Below, in pieces: positions 35,029-44,503 of a DNA stretch of 64,000 nt. Below the pieces are notes generated by a model. It had not been told where the DNA came from and did not search any database. It saw only the letters and a program-made list of their open reading frames with translations. The stretch lies in assembly GCA_964479625.1 (NCBI GenBank), contig CAYZMS010000012.1, positions 51,338-115,337 of the forward strand. The letters run 5' to 3'. Origin of the DNA: CAYZMS01 sp964479625 (lineage in GTDB: Bacteria; Bacteroidota; Bacteroidia; Chitinophagales; Saprospiraceae). Within the stretch, counting starts at the first letter, position 1. Every line of letters starts with the position of its first letter. The translations under genes and the position numbers were made by a program.

Positions 35029-37246
35029 AAACAAACAACCGCTGCTTGTAGCACTTGTACTGTTATTGGGGCTTCCCAGTCTGAGTATTGCTCAACAAAA
35101 TGATCGCGACCGTTTTATTGAGGAGTTGATGAACAAAATGACCCTGGAGGAAATGATTGGACAAACGGTCCAATACACCAGCGGTTGGGAACAAACCGGG
35201 CCAGCCCTGAATACGGACTACACGCGCTGGTTAAAGGGGGGAGTGGTAGGTTCGCTTTTGAATGCCCATGGTGCCGAGTACACGCGAAAAATGCAGGACA
35301 TAGCGGTAAAGGAGACGCGTTTGGGAATCCCCCTGCTGTTGGGATACGATGTCATTCACGGGTTTAAGACCATTTTCCCCATTAACCTCGGATCTGCTGC
35401 AAGTTTCGACCTGCAGATGATCGAACAAAGCGCACGCATAGCCGCAGAAGAAGCTTCCGCTGCTGGACTTCATTGGACCTTTTCCCCTATGCTGGATATC
35501 GCCCGCGACCCCCGTTGGGGCCGGATTATGGAGGGTGGGGGAGAAGACCCCTTTCTGGTGAGCCGTATTGCAGAAGCCTATGTAAAAGGATACCAGGGGG
35601 ATAACCTTCAACAACCCAATACGATTTTGGCTTGCGCAAAGCATTTTGTGGGATATGGGGCTGCCCAGGCCGGTCGGGACTACCACACTGTCGACATGAG
35701 CGAAAGTCGTCTTAGGTCTATTTACCTACCTCCGTTCAAGGCAGCTGTCGATGCCGGAGTGCGAACTTTTATGACGGCATTTAATGAACTCAATGGTATA
35801 CCCGCCAGTGGGAATACCTATTTGTATCGAAAAATTTTGAGAGAGGAATGGGGCTTTAATGGTTTTGTGGTTTCTGACTACTCGGCCATAAACGAAATGA
35901 TCCCACATGGTTACGCCAAGGATGAAGTGCATGCTGCCCAGCTGGCCATGAATGCCGGAGTAGAAATGGATATGATGGGTAGCGTTTATCGTAAACACCT
36001 AAAAGGACTGGTCGAAAATGGCAAGGTTGATCGATCAACAGTAGAAAAGGCCTGCCGCTTGATATTGGAAGCCAAGTATGACCTCGGTCTGTTCGAAGAC
36101 CCTTATCGCTATTGTGATGTACAACGCGAGGCCAACACCATTTACCGAGAAGATTTTATGGAGGCTGCCCAAGAACTTGCCGCTCATTCAACGGTACTGC
36201 TGAAAAATGAAAATGAGGTGCTTCCTCTTTCGAAAGACCAAAAGGTAGCTTTGATCGGTCCTCTTGCAAAGGATGAATTCCATATTATCGGGGCATGGGC
36301 AGGGTCCGGCGACCGTAATGGAAAGGCGGTAAGTGTATATGAAGCTATGGTAGATTACCTCGGAGCAGCTAATATCAACTACGCTATGGGAACGGAAATC
36401 GAGACCGAATCCACGAAAGGATTTCCCGAAGCAGTGGAAGCGGCAGAAAAAAGTGACGTAGTGGTAATGGTGCTGGGTGAGGCTTTTAATATGTCTGGAG
36501 AGGCTGCCAGCCGCACGGAAATTGACATACCCGGCAATCAACAGGAATTGATCAAAACGGTGCTTGAAACAGGTAAACCAGTAGTCCTAGTGTTAATGAA
36601 CGGTCGTCCGCTCGCGCTGGAATGGGAGCACCAGCATGTCCCAGCTATCCTGGAAACCTGGTTTCCAGGAACTATGGGAGGAGCGGCTATAGTGGATGTG
36701 CTATTCGGGGAACACAACCCCTCCGGCAAATTACCGGTGACCTTCCCCCGGAAACTGGGGCAAGTCCCCATTTTTTATAATTACAAAAATACCGGTCGCC
36801 CTAAAGATGATGCAGTGGAGGCCAAATACCGGTCCAAATACCTGGATGCGCCAAATACGCCATTGTACGCCTTTGGTTATGGGCTGAGTTATACCACCTT
36901 TGAATACGACAACTTAGAGCTGTCTTCTGAAAGCCTGACAGCAGGGCAAACGATGAGTGTTTCTGTGGAAGTTCGCAATACGGGGGGACGAGCAGGTCAC
37001 GAGATCGTTCAATTGTATGTACGAGACCTGGTGGGAAGTGTAACCCGCCCCGTTCAGGAGTTAAAAGGGTTTGAAAAGGTATACCTGGAAGCCGGGGCTA
37101 CCACCAGAGTGACCTTCCAGCTTAAACCCGAAGACCTGGCCTTTTACGATCCCGATATGGAGTTCAAACCCGAGGCAGGAGCATTTACGGTTATGGTAGG
37201 AGGTAGCTCGGATAAAGTCTTAACCAAAGAGTTCAGCCTGAATTAA
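35015..37246 (+). CDS. GH3 beta-glucosidase
   Basis: 743-residue exported family 3 glycoside hydrolase (signal peptide ending LSIAQQ). An N-terminal TIM-barrel-like domain carries the nucleophile D288 in GFVVSDYSA, then an alpha/beta sandwich domain (with EAFNMSGEAASRTEID) and a C-terminal Fn3-like domain (GHEIVQLYVRDLVGSVTRPVQELKGF). GH3 enzymes remove glucose from beta-linked oligosaccharides; in this context sophoro-oligosaccharides are the expected substrate. ATG 35015 was preferred over the TTG two codons upstream; it overlaps the GH144 gene by 14 bp. Confidence 0.9.
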   Translation: MINNKNKQPLLVALVLLLGLPSLSIAQQNDRDRFIEELMNKMTLEEMIGQTVQYTSGWEQTGPALNTDYTRWLKGGVVGSLLNAHGAEYTRKMQDIAVKETRLGIPLLLGYDVIHGFKTIFPINLGSAASFDLQMIEQSARIAAEEASAAGLHWTFSPMLDIARDPRWGRIMEGGGEDPFLVSRIAEAYVKGYQGDNLQQPNTILACAKHFVGYGAAQAGRDYHTVDMSESRLRSIYLPPFKAAVDAGVRTFMTAFNELNGIPASGNTYLYRKILREEWGFNGFVVSDYSAINEMIPHGYAKDEVHAAQLAMNAGVEMDMMGSVYRKHLKGLVENGKVDRSTVEKACRLILEAKYDLGLFEDPYRYCDVQREANTIYREDFMEAAQELAAHSTVLLKNENEVLPLSKDQKVALIGPLAKDEFHIIGAWAGSGDRNGKAVSVYEAMVDYLGAANINYAMGTEIETESTKGFPEAVEAAEKSDVVVMVLGEAFNMSGEAASRTEIDIPGNQQELIKTVLETGKPVVLVLMNGRPLALEWEHQHVPAILETWFPGTMGGAAIVDVLFGEHNPSGKLPVTFPRKLGQVPIFYNYKNTGRPKDDAVEAKYRSKYLDAPNTPLYAFGYGLSYTTFEYDNLELSSESLTAGQTMSVSVEVRNTGGRAGHEIVQLYVRDLVGSVTRPVQELKGFEKVYLEAGATTRVTFQLKPEDLAFYDPDMEFKPEAGAFTVMVGGSSDKVLTKEFSLN

Positions 37247-37257
37247 GTCGACTGTAC

Positions 37258-37299
37258 GCTATTATCCCAATGGCCTTCCAAGGCCATTGGGATAATAGC
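37258..37299. terminator. Perfect 20-bp inverted repeat at the PUL end
   Basis: Left arm 37258-37277 and right arm 37280-37299 are perfect reverse complements with 2 nt between them, giving a very stable hairpin (about 18 bp with a 6-nt loop). There is no T run on either side. It lies 11 bp after the GH3 stop, so it probably ends or protects the PUL mRNA. Confidence 0.6.
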
Positions 37300-37355
37300 A
37301 TCTGTATCCTCATCGATAATTGCTGGGTTTTATGGCGAACCTAAAAAATAACAAT

Positions 37356-38237
37356 ATGCTCAAATCTATTCTGCCCATCGCTCTTATCCTGGTTTCGACC
37401 CATTTTTCGGTTCTCGGGCAAGGGGGAAACATTCAAAAAAGTACCCACACCTATGCTGTTAAAGAAGGGCAGGAGCTTCAACTGGATGTTTATAAACGCC
37501 CTACGGACGAAAGTGGACAACCTATCTTAATTTGGATGCATGGTGGCGGATTTGCCGGAGGCACCAGGGATAATCCCGCAGAGGTCAGGCTTATGGAATA
37601 TGCCGCTGAAAGAGGGTATATTGCTGTTTCAATTTCCTACCGGCTTACCCGGAAGGGCAAATCTTTTGGTTGTGATGCGCTCCGGTCAGAAAAAATGTAC
37701 ACCTTCAAAGCTGCCGCAGAAGATCTATGGGATGCGATAGCCTATGCCCATGATAAGTTGGGAGGCAATACACAGGAGATAGTTATAGGCGGCAGCAGCG
37801 CCGGTGCTGAGGCGGTGTTGATCGGTTTGTATATGCGGGATTGGTTGTTCGAAGGGGAAGATTCCTTTGCTCAAATTCAACCCAAAGCTGTATTCACCCT
37901 TGCCGGTGCTTTGATCGATGTCCGTTATATACGAAAGGAAAACGCGCTTCCCGCTGTATTATTCCATGGAACAGATGACAACCTGGTGCCCTATGCTACA
38001 GCGCCCCACCATTACTGCGATCCAGATACGCCTGGGTATTTAATACTGGATGGTTCACGTACCCTGGCAGATCGGTTAAAAGCACTGGGGCAAGCCTTTC
38101 AATTATATACCTTTCAGGATGCAAGACATGAAATTTCAGGTATCCCTTTTGATTTCCTGGATGAAGTTTTTGAATTTCTGGAAGGGATTGGTTCCGAAAA
38201 GGTTAGACAGGAAGAATTTATAATTCCACGAAAATAG
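37356..38237 (+). CDS. Exported alpha/beta-hydrolase esterase
   Basis: Exported alpha/beta-hydrolase of the carboxylesterase/BD-FAE type. The oxyanion-hole motif is HGGGF, the nucleophile elbow is GGSSAGAE, the acid is in HGTDDNLVP and the His in DARHEISG. A signal peptide begins at the ATG at 37356 (MLKSILPIALILVSTHFSVLGQ); two upstream starts in the same frame add residues before it. Length 293 residues. It follows the PUL hairpin by 56 bp, and removal of acyl groups (for example acetyl or succinyl) from the glycan is a reasonable but unproven role. Confidence 0.75.
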   Translation: MLKSILPIALILVSTHFSVLGQGGNIQKSTHTYAVKEGQELQLDVYKRPTDESGQPILIWMHGGGFAGGTRDNPAEVRLMEYAAERGYIAVSISYRLTRKGKSFGCDALRSEKMYTFKAAAEDLWDAIAYAHDKLGGNTQEIVIGGSSAGAEAVLIGLYMRDWLFEGEDSFAQIQPKAVFTLAGALIDVRYIRKENALPAVLFHGTDDNLVPYATAPHHYCDPDTPGYLILDGSRTLADRLKALGQAFQLYTFQDARHEISGIPFDFLDEVFEFLEGIGSEKVRQEEFIIPRK

Positions 38238-38298
38238 TTCCATAGCCTGCTCCCAATCCTCTAAGCTACATTTTTCCTGGGAAGACAAGCAATATTAC

Positions 38299-38306
38299 TA
38301 CTTTTG
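38299..38306 (+). promoter_or_regulatory. Bacteroidota promoter -7 box (TACTTTTG)
   Basis: Perfect TAnnTTTG, 35 bp upstream of the methyltransferase ATG. The expected TTG -33 element is only T-rich (38271-38275). Confidence 0.45.
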
Positions 38307-38341
38307 AAACTGCAATCGAAAAAAGGATTGCTCCGGAAACT

Positions 38342-39136
38342 ATGTACGACTACCATAAGGATAAAGCCCGGTACTTTGACATGCAATATCGCACTTCAAA
38401 GGACCATATTCTCCCTTTTATTCAAGCGCATTTACCAAAGGAGCGACCGCTTCGGGTATTGGAGATCGGTTGTGCAGAAGCAGGAGTACTGAAGGCTTTT
38501 CTGGAAAAAGGCCACCAATGTACAGGGATCGAATTGAGTCCGGGAAGGGTGAAAAAGGCTAAACAATTTTTATCAGAATATGTGGAGTCCGGTCAGGTAA
38601 GTTTCCTGACGAGCAATATTTATGATATAGACGTGCAAAAGGACCTGACGGCTACTTTCGATCTGGTAATCCTTAAGGATGTAATCGAACACATACCCCA
38701 ACAAGAGCGCTTTATCGCCAGCTTAAGAAGCTTTCTCCAGCCTGGAGGAATGGTCTTCTTTGGTTTTCCACCCTGGCAAATGCCCTTTGGTGGACATCAG
38801 CAAATTGCAAAAAGCAAGCTACTCTCCAAGCTGCCGTATTATCATCTGTTACCCCGAAAGACTTATGAAAGCATCCTTAGAGCCTTTGGAGAAAAAGAAC
38901 AGGTGATCGAAGAGTTACTCGAAATAAAAGATACCGGAATATCTATAGAGCGGTTCGAGCAGTTATTGAAAAAGAACCAATTCGAGCTAGTCAAAAGAGA
39001 GCTGTTTTTGTTCAATCCTATTTACCAATACAAGTTTGGTCTAAAACCGCTCAGACAAATGCCTATACTTAGGGATATCCCAAAGATCCGAAATATGGTT
39101 ACCACTTGTGCCTATTATCTGATCCGGGAAGCGTGA
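38342..39136 (+). CDS. Class I SAM-dependent methyltransferase
   Basis: 264-residue methyltransferase with Rossmann motif I as VLEIGCAEAGVL, the acidic end of strand 2 as TGIELSPG, and motif IV-like DLVILKDVIEHI. This arrangement is like the UbiE/Methyltransf_23 group. The C-terminal third is basic and helical, without a recognised domain. Acceptor unknown. It stands alone after the PUL and converges with a DUF3857 gene (3 bp gap). Confidence 0.8.
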   Translation: MYDYHKDKARYFDMQYRTSKDHILPFIQAHLPKERPLRVLEIGCAEAGVLKAFLEKGHQCTGIELSPGRVKKAKQFLSEYVESGQVSFLTSNIYDIDVQKDLTATFDLVILKDVIEHIPQQERFIASLRSFLQPGGMVFFGFPPWQMPFGGHQQIAKSKLLSKLPYYHLLPRKTYESILRAFGEKEQVIEELLEIKDTGISIERFEQLLKKNQFELVKRELFLFNPIYQYKFGLKPLRQMPILRDIPKIRNMVTTCAYYLIREA

Positions 39137-39139
39137 CCA

Positions 39140-41044
39140 TTACTCCTGGACCAAGACCGCTTTTTGCTGGTCCAGGCGGGCAGCTTGCAAAAAGAAATCC
39201 CGAAAGGCTCCATATGCTTCGGGAGACCATTCCCCCGCAGATTTTATTAGAGACCGGCTAACCAAAAGGCTTTTTTCCTGGCTGTCCACAGTTATAGTAT
39301 AGTGCCCAAATTCGGTCCTTATTGGTTCTGAGGGGTCTGGAAGGGCTTCCAGGCGATAAACATCCGGAAGCACTATCGTTAGGCTTAATTGCTGTAGTTG
39401 ATCGCGATAGACCACTACAGGTTGCGTCCGGTCATTTACAGCGGCAGGAATGGATTCGACCATTTGAAGGGCATTTATAGGGATAAACAATCGCTTGCCG
39501 GCCTTTGCTGAAAAATTGGGGATTTGTGCACTTACTTTCAGTTCTACCTCAGGCTGATCAGCCGATGGATGGATCTCAAATTTGAACCTATGCATGCTTA
39601 AATTCGAAAAATAGGGCCTCAGTCTTTTTTCGATGGCAGCTGGTTCCAATTGACTGTTCAGATAGCGCAGGTATTCCTGGGTTTCTCCTTTAAAGGATCC
39701 ATTTATTTCCAGCATAGCGGACCCATCGGCTTGCAATTCAATCACCGCATGAAGACTGTCACGGTTTTCCTGAGTAGGATAGGTTGGTGTCCGGGCTATT
39801 TTTCCTCCTTCTGGAGTGAGCAATAGGACCTTACGGTCACTGTTGTTCATTCCAATATAACCGGGAGGATATGTTGAGCTGGTACATTCGAGCCATTGGT
39901 TCGTTTGTGGAACATACAGAATGACATGATTGAAAGGGGAAGCTACAAGGTCTTCGTAGAGTGGGTCGGGCTCCGGGGTGTTTTCGATGAGGACAGGGTA
40001 AGACTCAATCCGGACCTCCTTCAGCAAAGTCCGCATAAAATTAGAAAGGGCTTTACAATCTCCGAAGCTTTTTTCGTAGACATACTCCGGAGACCAGGGT
40101 TGCCAACCACCAATGCCCAACTGTATACTGACATATCGCATGCGCTGTTGCATAAATCGGTAAAGCAACTGAATTTGGTCTTCCGGCTCGTTAATACCGG
40201 AAACTAAGGCAAGGACCTCCTCCTTTGCTGCTTTGGGAAGATCCCCCTGTTCAACATACAATCCATACATGAACTTGCCGAATGCTTCCCAATTTTCATT
40301 GGACCCTTCATGCTTTTCGACCCTGTACTGTTTCGGTGCCAGGTGTAAATAGGGTAAAACCTTTCGAGGAACAGGACCATAAGGTTCAGGCTTTAGCGCA
40401 CAAAGGTTGCCAACTTCCCAGCGCCATTGCTGCTTTCGCCCCGAACTGGACCTGGTTGCCTCCAATTCGATATTGAAAGGGCGAAACACCAATCCAAAAC
40501 CTTCTGGGGCAATAAGCTCCAACTGTCGTTTTTGTACCGATTGATAAAACTCCTGAATATACCAATCAGGCAGAAAGGCGAAAGGCATCCCGCTTATCTC
40601 CTGTTCATATTTAAGATGGTAGGTGAGGGGTAGGCTATTAGTTGGTAAGACGAATGCCTTGTATCGGTTATCCTGATATACTGAGAAACCATCGAGTAAG
40701 GGGCGGTCTTTCCATTCTTTCTCCTTTACCGTACGAATTTTACGACCCGTAGCATCGTATAACTCTAACTCCAGGTCATTTAATGGAGTGGTCGGATCAT
40801 AAATGATCCTAATTCCCTTTTCCGCTTGTTGGGCATGAAGTACCGTTACCGTCCGGTCTACGGTGTAAATAGCTGTCCGCTCATTTTCAATGGATATTTC
40901 CAGTTTTTCCCCTCGAACGATTTCCTGAGCGCCTTGGACCAGGCTATCGGGAATACCGGAAACCTCATATTGCCCCAATACTGAAGTGGTCCAGGTCAAA
41001 AGGAGCATAACAAATCTTGCTATTCGACCCATCCTTCTACTCAT
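39140..41044 (-). CDS. DUF3857/transglutaminase-like protein with intact catalytic Cys
   Basis: 634-residue exported protein: signal peptide (ending VLGQ), an N-terminal DUF3857 beta-sandwich domain (about residues 50-200) and a transglutaminase-like core. The core has C330 in FGDCKALS, the His in FNHVILYV, and an acidic residue in WLECTSSTYPPGY in place of the usual Asp. It overlaps the end of its paralogue by 8 bp, so the two are co-translated. The family is widespread in Bacteroidota; its function is not established. Confidence 0.78.
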   Translation of the reverse strand: MSRRMGRIARFVMLLLTWTTSVLGQYEVSGIPDSLVQGAQEIVRGEKLEISIENERTAIYTVDRTVTVLHAQQAEKGIRIIYDPTTPLNDLELELYDATGRKIRTVKEKEWKDRPLLDGFSVYQDNRYKAFVLPTNSLPLTYHLKYEQEISGMPFAFLPDWYIQEFYQSVQKRQLELIAPEGFGLVFRPFNIELEATRSSSGRKQQWRWEVGNLCALKPEPYGPVPRKVLPYLHLAPKQYRVEKHEGSNENWEAFGKFMYGLYVEQGDLPKAAKEEVLALVSGINEPEDQIQLLYRFMQQRMRYVSIQLGIGGWQPWSPEYVYEKSFGDCKALSNFMRTLLKEVRIESYPVLIENTPEPDPLYEDLVASPFNHVILYVPQTNQWLECTSSTYPPGYIGMNNSDRKVLLLTPEGGKIARTPTYPTQENRDSLHAVIELQADGSAMLEINGSFKGETQEYLRYLNSQLEPAAIEKRLRPYFSNLSMHRFKFEIHPSADQPEVELKVSAQIPNFSAKAGKRLFIPINALQMVESIPAAVNDRTQPVVVYRDQLQQLSLTIVLPDVYRLEALPDPSEPIRTEFGHYTITVDSQEKSLLVSRSLIKSAGEWSPEAYGAFRDFFLQAARLDQQKAVLVQE

Positions 41045-43037
41045 TTTTTGCTACTTCCGATTTAACCAATACCACCTGCTCTCTCTGTTTCTGGATCAAT
41101 AAGTCGAACAATTGTTTGATCATGCCGTATTCATTTGGGTTATAATGTAATTTTTGGATGGTCAAATGGCTAATGATCTGTAGTTTTTGAACTTGAGCTT
41201 GATCACTATAACTCATGGAGAATGACCCCGCCTGATTGGGAAGAGCGAAGCGAACACCTTCTGGAATTTCCTCTACCTCGTATCCTTGTGGTAGTTTAAT
41301 ATTCAAAATAGTTTTGTAGTTCATTGGGTGTTCCATATCCACCGGATAACTCCGTTGCTCCAGTTTAAAAGGATTTTCAGAAAAGAAGGGATCGAAAACG
41401 GTATGAAGATACAATCGGCCACCTGCAGCCTGTGCCGCTTCTTTTATACGTATTTGGGCTCTCACGGTTAATTGTTCATAGACATTGGTCAGGTTTTCAA
41501 GCTCCACCGAATCATAGGCCACAATAGAGCCACCTATTTGCACCTGTTCTTCATCAGAAGGAGTGGACCCGGCGCCCTGGTTTTCTTCTTCAATTCCAGA
41601 CCTGGTCTGAAAGGCAGAATAACCTTCGAATTTCGCTGTATAGGTTCCGTCCATACTGCCGTCAGCATGCAAAACGGTTTGAATGAATTCTGTTTTTTCC
41701 CCCGCTTGAGGAGCCAATTCGATCCATTGTGGGGCTTCTGGGTTTACCACCCATCCGGCATAATTGGTACATCGAAGCCCGGGAAGATCCATTGGGCGAT
41801 AGGGGTTACCCGCATCTACCACCAATCCCTTTTCAAGTAATTGCAGAAAAACAGCAGTGTGGTTAAACTGATCCAAAATGGGGTAGGTGGTGACTGGAAG
41901 CCCATGATCGCGAGAGCTTACCAGAAGTGGATAAGCCTTTAAGCCGGCATGTTGAAAAAGAGCAAGCAAGCTCAGGTTGATCTCGGCTGCAGTACCTTCT
42001 CCCTTTTCCAGACACTTATCCAATTTATCGGAGGCACCAATACCGGAAAGGCCATTCCATTTCATATGGCTATTTACATAGTCGTAAATGATCTTGGCTT
42101 TTTCATAAGGGGCTTCTACCTCTGAAAGTTGCGGGCCCAGGGTTTCCCATGCTGCCTTCTGGAGGTTTTTATTGTTCAATTGCCCGCCAAACTGGTCAGA
42201 ATCCATTAATTCCTTGGCAGTGGTAGACCAATCTGAAAAAACGGGTTTGTATTGGTTTGAAAATTTGGTGGCCTTAAGTTGGAGGCGGATCCTTGCCAGG
42301 TAATCGTCCATGGTGGTAATGAATGACTCTTCCTTCATTGCAGGCAGGTCATTGTAGAGGATGCGGGTATGTGACATCTCTGTTCGGCCCAGTTGGCCTT
42401 CAAAGGACAGCGTAGCTTCGAAGGTCTTCGTTTCCTGAATATCCGGCTCAGGTCCTTGTTTCAGATATACATATTCATAAAAGTTAGGAACATGGAGGTG
42501 TAGTTCACTCAGTTTTGTCGGGATCTCCGATTGAAAATACCATTCTGGTAGGGAGGTAATATCTTCATCCAGTATTTCATATTCGTATTCAATCACACTT
42601 CCTTCTTGCAGGTTGGGTAAAGCGAATTGAATGGATGCCCAGTACTCATTATTATCCTGTTCAAAAAAGTCATTATTCTTTAATTTCTCTTTGCTGCCAT
42701 CCGGACTAAAGACCTGTGCCCGCAGGTTGCCCACCTTTTGGGTGTTTTTGTAGAAGGGAATGTTGATCTCTCCCTGGTCAAACCCACTTCGGTTCAGGAT
42801 CTTGACCCGTCGAAGTCTGGTTAATTTGGTTCGGGTAAAACGATCATCAAAGTCAAAGGACAGATCTCCATAGTCGGCAAGGACAAGCGCACCGGCAGTG
42901 GAGTCCAATGGATAAATCGTCATTTCCAGTTCTTCATCGGATATCTTACCCCATTTTACTGGGGCTTTCTGGGCAATAAGAGCAAGGGGGAATACCAACA
43001 GTAGAAGCACTGCAAGACCTGGTGTGATCTGTTTCAT
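41037..43037 (-). CDS. DUF3857/transglutaminase-like protein lacking the catalytic Cys
   Basis: 666-residue exported paralogue of the downstream gene, with signal peptide (to LIAQ), DUF3857 domain and a transglutaminase-like core. In the core, the position aligned with C330 of the paralogue is an Ala (A350 in EGTAAEINL), while the His (QFNHTAVFL) and Asp (VVDAGNPY) are kept. It is therefore probably not an active transglutaminase, and may bind rather than cut or cross-link. The shared 8-bp overlap indicates one operon. Confidence 0.78.
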   Translation of the reverse strand: MKQITPGLAVLLLLVFPLALIAQKAPVKWGKISDEELEMTIYPLDSTAGALVLADYGDLSFDFDDRFTRTKLTRLRRVKILNRSGFDQGEINIPFYKNTQKVGNLRAQVFSPDGSKEKLKNNDFFEQDNNEYWASIQFALPNLQEGSVIEYEYEILDEDITSLPEWYFQSEIPTKLSELHLHVPNFYEYVYLKQGPEPDIQETKTFEATLSFEGQLGRTEMSHTRILYNDLPAMKEESFITTMDDYLARIRLQLKATKFSNQYKPVFSDWSTTAKELMDSDQFGGQLNNKNLQKAAWETLGPQLSEVEAPYEKAKIIYDYVNSHMKWNGLSGIGASDKLDKCLEKGEGTAAEINLSLLALFQHAGLKAYPLLVSSRDHGLPVTTYPILDQFNHTAVFLQLLEKGLVVDAGNPYRPMDLPGLRCTNYAGWVVNPEAPQWIELAPQAGEKTEFIQTVLHADGSMDGTYTAKFEGYSAFQTRSGIEEENQGAGSTPSDEEQVQIGGSIVAYDSVELENLTNVYEQLTVRAQIRIKEAAQAAGGRLYLHTVFDPFFSENPFKLEQRSYPVDMEHPMNYKTILNIKLPQGYEVEEIPEGVRFALPNQAGSFSMSYSDQAQVQKLQIISHLTIQKLHYNPNEYGMIKQLFDLLIQKQREQVVLVKSEVAKNE

Positions 43038-43321
43038 ATACTGGTGTATTTAGAATGCAGGAATAGTTGTATTCTAATATCATCATTAAGTTAATAAAAA
43101 AGTTGCAGATCTGTAATTGTAGAAAAAACGCAATAAAGGCTTAACTACTATTTGAAAGGCAGAAGAAAAGACAAAATAATGTTGGAAAAATAGAAGTGGC
43201 TGGGATCGACCCCTGAAGAGCGAAATGAACACAACCCTATAGGTAATTATTCAAAATTATAAACTACGATAGGAGCTAGCAAGAAATTTTATTGTTCGGA
43301 CTTTATATTCCAAACTTACCA
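43038..43321. other. Intergenic region without a recognised gene
   Basis: AT-rich stretch upstream of the DUF3857 operon. I saw no ORF with coding character, no perfect TAnnTTTG box and no repeat. Confidence 0.6.
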
Positions 43322-43356
43322 TTATACGATCCGGAGCCGTCCTCCGGATCGTATAA
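43322..43356 (-). terminator. Perfect 15-bp hairpin after the TlpA-like gene
   Basis: TTATACGATCCGGAG (43322-43336) pairs perfectly with CTCCGGATCGTATAA (43342-43356) across a 5-nt loop. It lies 9 bp after the stop of the TlpA-like gene. There is no strong T tract. Confidence 0.65.
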
Positions 43357-43365
43357 AATTAAACC

Positions 43366-44484
43366 CTAGATGTGTTTTTTCAGTTCGCGCTCGATAGCTT
43401 CTGCTCCCCTAAGGTTTGTGGCGACAATTATCCCTTCCCGGTCGATCAGGAAAGTGCGGGGTATGCTGCGTACTCCGTAGAGGGAGGCAGGTGCGGCATC
43501 CCATTTTTTCAAATCACTAACGTGATAAGGCCAAGACAGGCCATCTTTTTCAATGGCCCCTACCCAGCGTTTTTTAGAACTTTCCATCATTTGATTGATC
43601 TTGGACTGATCACCTAAGCGGGCTTTAGTTCTTGCATCTAGACCGTCCAGGGAAACGCTGAAAATAGTAAAGCCGTCATCCTTGTACTCGTTGTATACCT
43701 TCACGACATTGGGGTTTTCCCGTCGGCAGGGTCCGCACCAGCTAGCCCAAAAGTCCAAAAGGACTACATTTCCCTTCAAATCCGAAAGAGTCATCTCTTT
43801 GCCCTTGGGGTTGGGCAGTTTGATATCCGGAGCAGGTTGACCGACCTGAATGCGTTCATTTGCCTTGCGAGCCATGTATTGTTTTTCTGCGGCTGCTATA
43901 AAGTTGGCGTATTGCTTGGTCATTTCACTATCAGGCCGATAGGAGGCCAGTTTGGCCTGTGCTTCCTTTTGGGTGTCCAGAAATTGGCCCTGGGTTCCGA
44001 GGGTACGGAAAGCGATATAGGCTCCCAACAAGGGGTTGTTGACGGTGTCGACAAATTCTGCAATATCTTCTGCAGCATATTTCCGTCGAATAAGGCCTTG
44101 CATAATATCCACCAGGATTTCCGTCTGTTTTGAGCCTTCTACCTCTACAGCGTAATTTTGAAGGGTGCTAAGGTCACCTTCTACTTCGATCACCTTTTCA
44201 CTGCCGTCTAGAACCAGGTTGATGCGTTTAGCTCCGAAGCGGAGGTTATAAATGCCTTCGCCCAGGCCTTCTGGGAAACTGAAGCTGAAATTACCCTTTG
44301 CGTCTACGTCTTCTTTGGCAAGGATATTACTGGCCTTTCCGATCACTACCTCATCCAGAAATACCTGTATATTTTGGGCACCGGTAACGGTTCCTCGTAT
44401 AGTAGTTCCTTCTGGTTCTCCGGTACATTGCCAGCCCAGTACAACTACTGCAGCCAGCAAAAGGAGGTGCGTAATGTTTTTCAT
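43366..44484 (-). CDS. TlpA/ResA-like thioredoxin-fold lipoprotein with DUF4369-like domain
   Basis: 372-residue lipoprotein, lipobox LGWQC (Cys near residue 20). An N-terminal DUF4369-like beta domain (about 30-125) is followed by a helical linker and a C-terminal thioredoxin-like domain (about 228-372) with the redox motif WCGPC (FWASWCGPCRREN) and the later cis-Pro-type RSIPRTFLID. It probably reduces or isomerises disulfides in the periplasm, for example in cytochrome c maturation. It lies 19 bp downstream of purL on the same strand. Confidence 0.85.
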   Translation of the reverse strand: MKNITHLLLLAAVVVLGWQCTGEPEGTTIRGTVTGAQNIQVFLDEVVIGKASNILAKEDVDAKGNFSFSFPEGLGEGIYNLRFGAKRINLVLDGSEKVIEVEGDLSTLQNYAVEVEGSKQTEILVDIMQGLIRRKYAAEDIAEFVDTVNNPLLGAYIAFRTLGTQGQFLDTQKEAQAKLASYRPDSEMTKQYANFIAAAEKQYMARKANERIQVGQPAPDIKLPNPKGKEMTLSDLKGNVVLLDFWASWCGPCRRENPNVVKVYNEYKDDGFTIFSVSLDGLDARTKARLGDQSKINQMMESSKKRWVGAIEKDGLSWPYHVSDLKKWDAAPASLYGVRSIPRTFLIDREGIIVATNLRGAEAIERELKKHI

Positions 44485-44503
44485 AAGTTTTATTTATTTT
44501 GTA

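Noticed and set aside
25096..36541. Minus-strand ORFs of 60-215 residues within the PUL
   Set aside because: All are antisense to genes with strong family matches; none has a signal or domain of its own.
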